This document shows, in pieces, positions 16,107 through 23,660 of a stretch of 51,166 nt of DNA; the first letter of the stretch is position 1; every line of letters starts with the position of its first letter. The notes under the pieces are model-generated. The model saw only the letters and a list, made by a program, of their open reading frames with translations. It was not told the origin of the DNA and did not search any database. The DNA comes from Clostridia bacterium (GTDB lineage Bacteria; Bacillota; Clostridia; Christensenellales; Borkfalkiaceae), in contig JAGATP010000059.1 in the NCBI GenBank assembly GCA_017621155.1, forward strand, positions 1 to 51,166. Direction: 5' to 3'. The translations under genes and the position numbers were made by a program.

Positions 16107-17621
16107 GCATTTTTTCATGCGAATCAGCTCAATAAAAATTTTTGCCGTCGCCAAAGCGTCGTCAAACGCCCTGTGATGGTTGAAGGTGATCTTAAAATGG
16201 TCTGCAACCGTGTTGAGTTTGTAGTTGGAAAGGCTGAGCTGTTCCTGCGCCAGCGTGACGGTATCGTAGAGCCTCGTGTCGAAGCGAACGTCGTTTTGCT
16301 CTCCGTAATAGGACACGAACTTGTAGTCGAACATGACGTTGTGCCCGACGAGCTCCGCGCCGTCCGTAAACTTGTAAAAGTCCACGATGGCGTCCTCGAT
16401 TTCGGGTGCGCCGACGAGCATATCGTCGGAAATTCCCGTAAGGGAGACGATCTCCTTCGAGAGCCGCACGGGACAAGCCACGAAGGTGGAAAATTTTTCC
16501 TTAATCTTTCCGTCCCGAATGCGCACCGCGCCGATCTCGATGATTTTATCGATCGTGCCGCCGACGGGATTGTTGTTGAGCCCCGTCGTCTCGAGGTCAA
16601 AAACAACAAACTCCTTTTTCAGAAAATCCGCAGGAAGCGAGGGCTTTCCGAAGAGGTCTTCCTGGCTGTAATCGAGGATTTCCTCCGGGAAAACGGTGTG
16701 ATAGCTCTTCGGCACGGGGCGGCAAGCCCTCTTTTGCGGGACGAAATCCGCGGGGACTCTCCCGTAATTGATCTTTTTGACGTGAAAGGAAAGCGACCCG
16801 TTGAAGGCTTCGTTCGTGCCCGTACAGACGATGGAATCCCCCACCTTAAGTTCTTTGATCTTGTCGAGGGTCGCCTTTCTCGTGAAATAGACCACCTTGA
16901 CCATTCCCGTTCCGTCCGAAAGGGTAAAGCGGAAATAGGGCTTCCCCTTTTGCGTTTCCCTTTCCTCTATATAGGTGATTGCGCCGCAGAAGTTCATATC
17001 CCCCTCGGTGGAGACGCCGTCCGCAAGGTAAGTCGCGTACTTCGGCTCTTCCTCGCAGCCGTCCAAGGGCGAAAACTCGGCAATTTCGAAGGTGCGGCAG
17101 CCGGGGCGGAAGGTTTCCTCCTCTTCCTCCTCTTCGATTTCGAGGGATTCCTTTTCCTTTTCGCAGACGGTGACGAAGAATTTTCCGCAAAATTCCCCTT
17201 CCAGCTTGTGCGAAAGGCTGTCGAGAATATCCTTCCCCACGATGTTCTTTTCAGAACGGGAGAGCCCCAGCGTCACCTTGACGCTTCCGTCCCTTCCCTC
17301 TGCGGAAATGTCCTCTTCCCGCAAAAAGGCGGAGGTAGCAGGGTGATACTCGTTTAAGAGCTCCTTCGTCTTGCGCACGACGAGATCGCTCGCCGCGACG
17401 AGCTTTTTGATGGAAACTTCCCCTACCAAAGGCGAAGGGACGAACGTTCTCGTCACTTTGCGCGCCCAAGCCTCGTCCTCCTCCCGAAAGGGCAAATCGG
17501 TCAAAAGGCAGAAAGTAACGCGCTTTCTGTCCTTTTCAATCTCTATTTTCTGAATGATGGCGCGCTTTAAACCCTCGCTCTTGCGAATTTGCGCCAGATA
17601 CTGTTCGCTCTTTGTCAACAC
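16095..17621 (-). CDS. PolC-derived protein with OB fold and DEDDh 3'-5' exonuclease, polymerase domain absent
   Basis: This 508-residue protein has a GTG start at 17621 behind AGAGGAAA. Residues about 1-165 resemble the PolC N-terminal region and 190-300 an OB fold (CGAITYIEERETQKGKPYFRF). Residues about 335-500 are a DnaQ-like exonuclease with VFDLETTG, GHNVMFDYKF and HRAFDDALAT. It occupies exactly the polC locus upstream of rimP, but full PolC is about 1440 residues, with PHP, palm, fingers and thumb. None of those follow here; the rimP promoter overlaps the stop. It looks like a stable truncated descendant, possibly a stand-alone proofreading or repair exonuclease. This is inference. Confidence 0.85.
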   Translation of the reverse strand: MLTKSEQYLAQIRKSEGLKRAIIQKIEIEKDRKRVTFCLLTDLPFREEDEAWARKVTRTFVPSPLVGEVSIKKLVAASDLVVRKTKELLNEYHPATSAFLREEDISAEGRDGSVKVTLGLSRSEKNIVGKDILDSLSHKLEGEFCGKFFVTVCEKEKESLEIEEEEEEETFRPGCRTFEIAEFSPLDGCEEEPKYATYLADGVSTEGDMNFCGAITYIEERETQKGKPYFRFTLSDGTGMVKVVYFTRKATLDKIKELKVGDSIVCTGTNEAFNGSLSFHVKKINYGRVPADFVPQKRACRPVPKSYHTVFPEEILDYSQEDLFGKPSLPADFLKKEFVVFDLETTGLNNNPVGGTIDKIIEIGAVRIRDGKIKEKFSTFVACPVRLSKEIVSLTGISDDMLVGAPEIEDAIVDFYKFTDGAELVGHNVMFDYKFVSYYGEQNDVRFDTRLYDTVTLAQEQLSLSNYKLNTVADHFKITFNHHRAFDDALATAKIFIELIRMKKCLPN

Positions 17622-18664
17622 TTTTCCTCTAACATGGCTTTCAGAGCGGCAAAGAAGACCTCTTCCGCCCGCTCCGCCTCAATTTTTCGGTCGATTTTTC
17701 CTTTTTTGAAAAGAATGCAGCAATCCTTCCCTCCAGCGATCCCGATGTCCGCGTCGCTCGCTTCTCCCGGGCCGTTCACCACGCACCCCATGACGGCGAC
17801 CTTCGCCTTGACGGAGTAGGGTCGGACGAACGCCTGCACCTTGTGGGCAAGCCCCATACTGTCCCATTGACACCTGCCGCAAGTCGGACAGGCGATGACG
17901 TCCACGAAGTTTTCGTCGATTCCCGTCGCCCTTAAGAGGTTGCGGGCGGCGTAGACCTCTTCAACGGGGTCTTCGTTGAGGGAAACGCGCAGGGTGTCTC
18001 CGATTCCGTCCAAAAGGAGCGAGCCGATTCCCACCGCGCTCTTGACGATTCCCATCTCCTTCGTTCCCGCCTCCGTCACGCCGACGTGCAGAGGATAGTC
18101 CGTCCGCTTTGCCAAAAGGCGATACGCTTTGACGGTCAGGGGGACGGAGCTCGCCTTGACGGAGATGACGATGTCCCGCACCCCGTGCTTTTCCAAAATT
18201 CCGACGTTATAGAGCGCACTCTCCACAAGGGAATGTTCGTTTTTTCCGTATTTGCGGAGGTATTCGGGCTCGATGCTGCCCGTATTCGCCCCCACCCGCA
18301 CGGGAACGCCGTGCGCCTTGATGCAGTCGGCGACGAAGGCGACGTCCTCCTCTTTTCCGATGTTGCCGGGATTGATGCGCACCTTGTCACAACCGCTCTC
18401 GATGGCAAGAACGGCGTATTTTTTCGCAAAGTGAATGTCCGCAACGATGGGAATATGAATGAAATCCTTGATTTTCTGAAAAGACCTTGCGTCCGCCTCG
18501 TCGAGAACGGAACAACGCACGATTTCACAGCCCGCCTCTTCCAGGCGCAGAATTTGTCCGACCGTCCCCTCGATGTCCGAGGTCTTGGTCGTACACATGG
18601 ACTGAATGGCGGGAATCCGCCCTCCGCCCACGATGACAGAACCTATCTTTACCTCTCTTGTCAT
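17615..18664 (-). CDS. ispG: 4-hydroxy-3-methylbut-2-en-1-yl diphosphate synthase (flavodoxin/ferredoxin)
   Basis: This 349-residue protein is the standard bacterial IspG form: a TIM-barrel N-domain starting VKIGSVIVGGGRIPAIQSMCTTKT, then the 4Fe-4S reductive domain with CPTCGRC and MGCVVNGPGEASDADIG. It converts MEcPP to HMBPP in the MEP isoprenoid pathway. GGAGA precedes the ATG. Its stop overlaps the start of the PolC-like gene. In many Firmicutes ispG follows dxr-rseP; here nrdR is upstream instead. Confidence 0.97.
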   Translation of the reverse strand: MTREVKIGSVIVGGGRIPAIQSMCTTKTSDIEGTVGQILRLEEAGCEIVRCSVLDEADARSFQKIKDFIHIPIVADIHFAKKYAVLAIESGCDKVRINPGNIGKEEDVAFVADCIKAHGVPVRVGANTGSIEPEYLRKYGKNEHSLVESALYNVGILEKHGVRDIVISVKASSVPLTVKAYRLLAKRTDYPLHVGVTEAGTKEMGIVKSAVGIGSLLLDGIGDTLRVSLNEDPVEEVYAARNLLRATGIDENFVDVIACPTCGRCQWDSMGLAHKVQAFVRPYSVKAKVAVMGCVVNGPGEASDADIGIAGGKDCCILFKKGKIDRKIEAERAEEVFFAALKAMLEEKC

Positions 18665-18708
18665 GCTGTCTCCGAAAAAAGCGGCAACCTTGCGATCGCC
18701 GTCTTTGC

Positions 18709-19161
18709 TTATTTGTTTTCGAGGAGCTTTTGCAGCTCTTCCATAAAGGTCGAAATGTCCTTAAAGGAACGGTACACGGAAGCATAGCGGACGTAGGCGA
18801 CCTCGTCGAGGTCTTTGAGCCCCGCCATAACCATTTCTCCGATCGTCTTGGAGGAGACTTCCGCCTCCATGGAGTTATAAATTTCTTTGACGATCCGTTC
18901 GGTCAGCCGATCGATCGCCTCCGCCGTGACGGGTCTCTTTTCGCACGCCTTGACGATGCCCTTCTTAATCTTGTCCGCCTCGAGCTGCTGACGGCTTCCG
19001 TCGTTTTTGATGACGAGAACGGGAGTCGTTTCGATCGTCTCATACGTCGTAAAACGCCTTCCGCACCCGCAGCACTCTCTTCTCCTGCGAATCGTCATAT
19101 CGTCCGCAGATCTCGAATCGATGACCTTGCTGTCAACACATCCGCAATATAAGCACTTCAT
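18709..19161 (-). CDS. nrdR: Transcriptional repressor NrdR
   Basis: This 150-residue protein starts MKCLYCG at 19161 behind AGGTGA. The N-terminal zinc ribbon has CLYCG and CCGCGRRFTTYE. The ATP-cone follows (LVIKNDGSRQQLEADKIKKGI). NrdR senses ATP/dATP and represses ribonucleotide reductase genes. No nrd gene or obvious NrdR box pair is in the window. It lies 44 bases upstream of ispG and may be cotranscribed with it. Confidence 0.96.
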   Translation of the reverse strand: MKCLYCGCVDSKVIDSRSADDMTIRRRRECCGCGRRFTTYETIETTPVLVIKNDGSRQQLEADKIKKGIVKACEKRPVTAEAIDRLTERIVKEIYNSMEAEVSSKTIGEMVMAGLKDLDEVAYVRYASVYRSFKDISTFMEELQKLLENK

Positions 19162-19184
19162 ACCGTCACCTACCGCTTTTCTTT

Positions 19185-19220
19185 TATTATAACACAGACG
19201 AAGAGGAAAAGTAAAGAAAA
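19185..19220 (-). promoter_or_regulatory. Candidate promoter of nrdR
   Basis: A TATAAT lies about 25 bases before the nrdR start on the minus strand, with a weak TTTACT box 18 bp upstream. The -10 is good and the -35 poor. Confidence 0.5.
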
Positions 19221-19384
19221 CGCAGCGAAAAAATTTTGCGAATCTTTTTCTTCCTCGACGTAACCTGCCCAATCCCTTCAGAGGGCAGAAAACGCCTCGC
19301 CACGCCTCCCGTGAGGGTCGGCTCGCTTCTTTTTTCCTGTTCGAACGGTTTTTTTCTTTCTTGACGCAAACCGTCCTGCCTTGT

Positions 19385-20098
19385 TTATAAGGAAGAAAAC
19401 GCTTCGCCGATTTTCATGGGAAGCACCAGCTCCGCACGCGCGTCCTTTGCCGTCGGCGAAAGGTTGACGACGATAAGGTGTTTCCCGTTAAAGTAGTCGA
19501 TCAGTCCCGCCGCGGGATAAACCACGAGGGACGTTCCGCCCACGATCAGGGTATCGGCGGAGGAAATCGCCAGAAGAGAACCTTCCAAAGTGCGCTCGTC
19601 CAAGCCCTCCTCGTACAGCACCACGTCGGGCTTGACGATTCCACCGCAAGAACAGCGGGGAATCCCCTCCGTCTTTAAAATAAAGTCGAGCGGATAAAAT
19701 TTATGACAGCGCATGCAGTGATTTTTCAGCGTCGTTCCGTGCAGCTCGAAAACGCGCTTGCTTCCCGCCTTTTGGTGCAGCCCGTCGATGTTCTGCGTGA
19801 CGACGGCTTTGAGCTTTCCCTCCTCTTCCAAGCGGGAAAGCGCCCTGTGACAGGCGTTTGGCTCGGCACTCGGAAAGAGCATTTTCTTCCGATAAAAACG
19901 ATAAAACTCCTCCGTGTGGGAGAGAAAGAAAGAGTGCGAGAGAATGGTTTCGGGAGGATAATCGTACTCGGTATGATACAGCCCGTCCTCAGAACGGAAA
20001 TCGGGAATGCCACTCTCCGTCGACACGCCCGCCCCGCCGAAAAACACGATATTGTCGCTCTCTTTCACGATCTTGCGAAATAAATCCATCGAGTTCAT
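19385..20098 (-). CDS. Sirtuin-type NAD-dependent protein deacylase
   Basis: This 237-residue protein starts at 20098, chosen for the GGAG 6 bases upstream. Sirtuin motifs in order: GGAGVSTESGIPDFRS (near 21-36), TQNIDGLH, ELHGT with the catalytic His, a zinc ribbon of CMRC and CSCGG, GTSLVVYPAAGL and VVNLSPT. It removes acyl groups from lysine using NAD. It lies 67 bases after the Phd/winged-helix-like gene, perhaps in one transcript. About 220 bases separate it from nrdR. Confidence 0.94.
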   Translation of the reverse strand: MNSMDLFRKIVKESDNIVFFGGAGVSTESGIPDFRSEDGLYHTEYDYPPETILSHSFFLSHTEEFYRFYRKKMLFPSAEPNACHRALSRLEEEGKLKAVVTQNIDGLHQKAGSKRVFELHGTTLKNHCMRCHKFYPLDFILKTEGIPRCSCGGIVKPDVVLYEEGLDERTLEGSLLAISSADTLIVGGTSLVVYPAAGLIDYFNGKHLIVVNLSPTAKDARAELVLPMKIGEAFSSL

Positions 20099-20165
20099 AC
20101 GTATCTCCATCAAAAGAACGATCGGATCAAACTCCGAAAGGGTTGGTTCAATCTATAAGGAAAAT

Positions 20166-21083
20166 TTATAATTTCGGATCGATCAGCTTGATCATATTGC
20201 CGCCGATGGCTGCAAAACGATCGGGACGATGAGAGACCCTTGCTCGAATCTGAACGGGGGTAACGGGAGAGCCGTCTCTCGTCTTATAGAGCCCTCTTTC
20301 ATTGATGACGCGCGCCAAATCAACCGCGTGCATGGTATGCTGCGGGTGCTCGGAGAGCACCTTTGCCATTACGTCCCACAAATTGGAATGCTGACGCCGT
20401 AAAACCTCATAGGGCACGTAGTCAAAAGAAAACTTCTGCTCCCCCTCCGGCTTCTTTTCTGGCTCGGGGTCAGGCTTTTGCTCGGGTTCAGGAACGGGTG
20501 CAGGGGGAACTTGCTCCTTTTTCTGCGCTTCCATCGGTTTCGAAACGGGTTTTCTGGAGCGTTGCAGAGGCAAAAAGCCCGACGTAAAGGAAAAACCGCC
20601 CGATAAAATGGGTTTTTCTTCCTTTTTTTCTTCTAAAACGGGCTTTGGCTCTTCAAAGGCGGGAATGGGCTCGGGTTCTCGTTCAATAAAAGACGGTTCT
20701 TCCGCATAAGACGCCGTATCCTCATAAGGCCTCTGATAAGAAGACGGTTCGGGACGGAAAGAATCTCCCGCAAACCAGGAATCCGCCGTAGAAAACTCGC
20801 CTCGGGCTTCCTCTTTGGGCTGTAAAGGAAGAATCGGCTCTCTTTCTCGCTTCGTCTGATCGGCAAAACGGGAAGAGGCAATGGGAAGAGGCTTCTCCTC
20901 CCGCACCAACGAAATGGAGGGAGTCTCCTTGTCATCCTCCTCTTCGGAAGAAACCCTGGAAACGACGCAATATGGCTCGTTGTTCCAAATTAAGACGAGT
21001 TCACCGTACTTTTCCAATTTATGGATGATCAGATCGGGTTTGTTTACCAATTCATCCAAAGAAATCATCGCTTTTGTATTCAT
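20166..21083 (-). CDS. Unknown protein with Phd-like N-terminus, acidic Pro-rich linker and winged-helix-like C-terminus
   Basis: This 305-residue protein is not of a named function. Residues 1-45 (MISLDELVNKPDLIIHKLEKYGE) look like a Phd/YefM-type antitoxin fold. Residues about 50-215 are low-complexity Glu/Pro-rich. Residues about 220-305 (VPYEVLRRQHSNLWDVMAKVLSEH) could be a HARE-type winged helix. Both ends suggest DNA binding. It is driven by a perfect consensus promoter flanked by phased TTGTAT hexamers and two TATGYCTGACATA palindromes, one overlapping its ATG, so autoregulation is plausible. A sirtuin gene follows. All assignments are from pattern only. Confidence 0.7.
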   Translation of the reverse strand: MNTKAMISLDELVNKPDLIIHKLEKYGELVLIWNNEPYCVVSRVSSEEEDDKETPSISLVREEKPLPIASSRFADQTKREREPILPLQPKEEARGEFSTADSWFAGDSFRPEPSSYQRPYEDTASYAEEPSFIEREPEPIPAFEEPKPVLEEKKEEKPILSGGFSFTSGFLPLQRSRKPVSKPMEAQKKEQVPPAPVPEPEQKPDPEPEKKPEGEQKFSFDYVPYEVLRRQHSNLWDVMAKVLSEHPQHTMHAVDLARVINERGLYKTRDGSPVTPVQIRARVSHRPDRFAAIGGNMIKLIDPKL

Positions 21084-21095
21084 ATGTCTGACATA
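21083..21095. promoter_or_regulatory. TATGTCTGACATA palindrome over the start codon
   Basis: A perfect 13-bp palindrome (TATGTC-T-GACATA) whose left edge includes the ATG of the minus-strand gene. A near copy lies at 21253-21265 upstream of the promoter, so the two sites bracket the control region. Confidence 0.6.
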
Positions 21096-21121
21096 CCTCT
21101 TACGATAGGGGACTTTACACT

Positions 21122-21150
21122 ATTATACAACAAATACAAGCATATGTCAA
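21122..21150 (-). promoter_or_regulatory. Perfect consensus sigma-A promoter
   Basis: TTGACA, exactly 17 bp, TATAAT on the minus strand, about 30 bases upstream of the start codon of the Phd/winged-helix-like gene. A perfect match this strong is usually held in check by a repressor. Confidence 0.88.
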
Positions 21151-21155
21151 GGGTT

Positions 21156-21244
21156 TTGTATGAAAAAATATGGATGATACAATTTTATACATTCTATTGT
21201 ATTTCTTTGTATGATTATTGTATATTGGTTGTATTTTATTGTAT
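21156..21244. repeat. Helically phased TTGTAT hexamer array
   Basis: Five direct TTGTAT hexamers begin at 21197, 21207, 21218, 21229 and 21239, spaced 10, 11, 11 and 10 bp, that is one per DNA turn. A sixth lies at 21156 and an inverted copy (ATACAA) at 21177. They lie directly upstream of the consensus promoter at 21122-21150. Confidence 0.85.
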
Positions 21245-21252
21245 TATAGTAC

Positions 21253-21265
21253 TATGCCTGACATA
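21253..21265. promoter_or_regulatory. TATGCCTGACATA palindrome upstream of the hexamer array
   Basis: Differs by one base from the palindrome at 21083-21095, and extends to ACTATG...CATAGT on its flanks. Likely the same protein binds both. Confidence 0.55.
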
Positions 21266-21269
21266 GTTT

Positions 21270-22215
21270 ATACTTTTAATCGTCATTTTTTGTCATACAA
21301 CCGCCATTTCCTCCTCTTTTTCGCAAAAATCAAAGTTTTCGTTCAAAAATGATCCATTTCCCCTATTTTTCGGACAAAATCCCTTTGTTTTTTGCTCTTT
21401 TTTATCGCATTTTACCCTCTCATCTCCCTTTTTTGTCCGCTATACAACCCAAAACACCCCTTTTTAATCCATATACCCGTCCTTTCCGTCCGCAATTCTC
21501 TTTTCCGCTCAATTTACAAACGCCATTTTATTATTTTCCTCTATCTCACGCCCTGTTTTTCTTACCTCCTCTCCTTTTCGACGTAAAAAATCCCATTTCA
21601 ATCTCTTCTAAGGCAAATCCCCTCACCCCTTCCCCATCCCCTTCTTTTTTCCGTTTTTCTTTCAAAATTTCGGGAACAATTTGAGCCAAAATCGGTATAA
21701 AAATCCCCGATTTGCGCCAAATTCACTCTGTTTGAGCGCATTTTTGTTTACACTTCACTCAAAATCCCTTTTGCATCTATCATCCTTTTCTCCTCTGCTT
21801 GGTCTGCAGCAACAAAACTCTTTTTTTCTTCACACCCTTTCCGCCTTTCTCTCAAAGCTGTATTCACAGCGAGAAATCGAGCGGGGTATTTTTTATTGCT
21901 TGAAAAAAATCTTGTCTTTCGCCCTCTCCCCTTATCCAAATATTCACATGCTTCTTTTTTCCTTCTCTATAGCCACCTCGAACGTTTCTCCCCTTCTTTT
22001 CTGAAGCTTCCAGTTGTTTTCTATCTTTCCTTCGTTATAACCTCCGCTTATCATTCAGAGCACTTTTTTGTTTTTATCCGGATCCGCAAAATGCATTCTG
22101 TCGCAGACTTATTTTATTTGAAAGATTGATTGACAGTATTGTTTCTTTATTTTGTGTTTCCGCCAACCCCATTGGCGTTTCACTCGCCCTCAGAACCCTC
22201 GCCGCCTCCTCTTTC
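21270..22215. other. Long pyrimidine-rich non-coding tract
   Basis: About 950 bases hold no credible gene on either strand. The plus strand is strongly C+T-rich (long runs of CCCTTTT and TTTTTC type with very little G), especially 21340-21720, and GC content is below that of the flanking genes. Short open frames in it are low-complexity Phe/Pro/Ser/Leu products without ribosome sites. Confidence 0.7.
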
Positions 22216-22219
22216 CCTC

Positions 22220-22248
22220 TTGACAATTCTTTCCGCCTATGCTATACT
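22220..22248 (+). promoter_or_regulatory. Promoter of the LURP-one-like gene
   Basis: TTGACA, 17 bp, TATACT, with an upstream TG (ATGCTATACT). The predicted start is near 22255, about 54 bases before the ATG. Confidence 0.8.
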
Positions 22249-22308
22249 TTTGCATGAAAGCTTAAACGGAGTTTGAGTTTATCCATCCCTATTCCCGAGG
22301 TTTCTTGC

Positions 22309-22776
22309 ATGAAGCTACTATTCAAACAACGATTCTTTTCCTGGTTTGATTCCTACGACATTTACGATGAACAGGGAAACACCTATTTTACCGTGGAAGG
22401 CAAATTCGCCTGGGGCCATCTCTTTCACATTTTAAACAGTCAGGGAATGCATATCGGCACGCTCGAAGAGCAGATCTTCCGCTTCCTTCCTCACTTCAAC
22501 CTCTACGAGGGAGCGCGTAAGGTGGGTGAAATCGTCAAAGAGTTTACGTTTTTGCATCCCCGTTTTACCATGGATTGCTCTTCCTGGGTCGTCGAGGGCG
22601 ATTGGATCGAGTGGGATTACACCATTCGCGACGGAAACAGAATTGTCGCCACGATCAGCAAAGAGATTTTCCGATGGACGGATACCTATGTTTTAGACGT
22701 CGCCGACGAGCGCGACGCCCTGCGCGTTTTGATGATCGTTCTCGCCATCGACGCCGTCAAATGTCGCAACAACTAA
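22309..22776 (+). CDS. LURP-one-related (YxjI-like) protein
   Basis: This 155-residue protein starts at 22309 (MKLLFKQRFFSWFDSYDIYDEQGNT) behind CGAGG. It shows the repeated beta-strand pattern of the tubby-like LURP-one family: YDIYDEQGNTYFTVEGKF, ILNSQGMHIGTLEEQ, FTMDCSSWVVEGDWIEWDY and ATISKEIFRWTDTYVLDV. The biochemical role of bacterial members is unknown. It is a single-gene unit with its own promoter, standing between the pyrimidine tract and the palindrome array. Confidence 0.85.
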   Translation: MKLLFKQRFFSWFDSYDIYDEQGNTYFTVEGKFAWGHLFHILNSQGMHIGTLEEQIFRFLPHFNLYEGARKVGEIVKEFTFLHPRFTMDCSSWVVEGDWIEWDYTIRDGNRIVATISKEIFRWTDTYVLDVADERDALRVLMIVLAIDAVKCRNN

Positions 22777-22819
22777 CCCCTTTTTGTCCTTTAAAAAGAA
22801 AAAAACCGCTACAAAATAC

Positions 22820-23420
22820 AGGCGGCGCGAATATTCGCGCCGCCCTATTTATGATTACCAAAACAATGCAGAACTTGCTGCCCATAGGTTTTATTGGAAC
22901 GAAACGAATTTTCGCGCCGCCCCTTTTTTTGACGCAATGCAGAACTTCATTGCCGTTTACCAAAATCAGCCCTAAAATCGCCCCGTAGAGCCAAAGGAAA
23001 GCTCTTTTGAATCCTCTACGACACCTCTTTATTTCCTCTTTTTGTGCCATTTTTGTGCGAAAAACGGGCAGCACCGAAACTTTATACTGCCCACGGGTCT
23101 TTATTGAGGGCGGCGCGAAGATTTTATCGACTCACCCTAAATTATCCACATCCCATAAGCTTTATCAAATCAGAACAAATTCTCACTCAACCATAATAAT
23201 GGGGCGGCGCGAATACTCGCGCCGCCATAAGTTCCATCAAAGCAGAACAACTTCGCACTGCCTTAAGATGGAATGGGGCGGCGCGAGTATTCGCGCCGCC
23301 CCGAAAGTTTTATCAAGACAACGCAGATTCTTTGCGCCGCTCGCAAGATGGATGGAAACGGAACCAATCTTCGCCCCGTCTCAAATTTTATCGGAAAGGC
23401 GAAGCATTCGCCCCCCCCTT
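22820..23420. repeat. Array of GC-rich palindromes with conserved spacers
   Basis: Three full 24-bp palindromes (GGCGGCGCGAAT followed by its complement, with centre variants) lie at 22821-22844, 23203-23226 and 23277-23300, the last two 74 bp apart. Half copies lie at 22911-22921 and 23109-23119. Spacers share a motif of the kind TTTATCAAA-CAGAACAA-TTCGCACTGCC. Units degrade toward 23420. The array lies between the convergent ends of the LURP-one-like gene and aspS. It holds no gene. It resembles a REP/BIME-type or MITE-derived array. Confidence 0.8.
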
Positions 23421-23438
23421 TTAAGAACTTTCTATCCT

Positions 23439-23660
23439 TTATCTGATTTTGATATGCACTTCTCTGAGCTGTTCCTCGGTAATTTCGGCAGGCGCGTTCA
23501 TCATCAGATCCTGCGCGTTGGCGCTCATGGGGAAAGCGATAACCTCTCGAATGGACTCCTCGCCGCGAAGGAGCATAATCATTCTGTCCACGCCGGGCGC
23601 CATGCCCGCATGGGGAGGCGCACCGAAGCGGAACGCCGTATAGAGAGCGCCGAACTTCTT
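23439..23660 (-). pseudogene. aspS: Detached C-terminal 73 codons of aspS after an in-frame TAA
   Basis: Reading on past the TAA at 23661-23663 in the same frame gives [19 protein letters not shown], then [11 protein letters not shown] (class II motif 3), then [14 protein letters not shown], ending at a second TAA at 23439-23441. This is exactly the expected AspRS C-terminus, and the total would be 581 codons plus stop, the normal family length. Confidence 0.85.

Noticed and set aside
21100..21300. Chromosomal or plasmid replication origin
   Set aside because: There is AT-rich DNA with direct repeats, but no DnaA boxes (TTATCCACA type), no dnaA or rep gene, and the array sits at a promoter, so regulation is the simpler reading.
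21349..22129. Several plus-strand frames of 60-110 codons in the pyrimidine tract
   Set aside because: Products are low-complexity Phe/Pro/Leu/Ser strings without ribosome sites; they follow from base composition.
22820..23420. CRISPR array
   Set aside because: Repeats are palindromic and degenerate, spacers are themselves similar to each other, and no cas gene is present.
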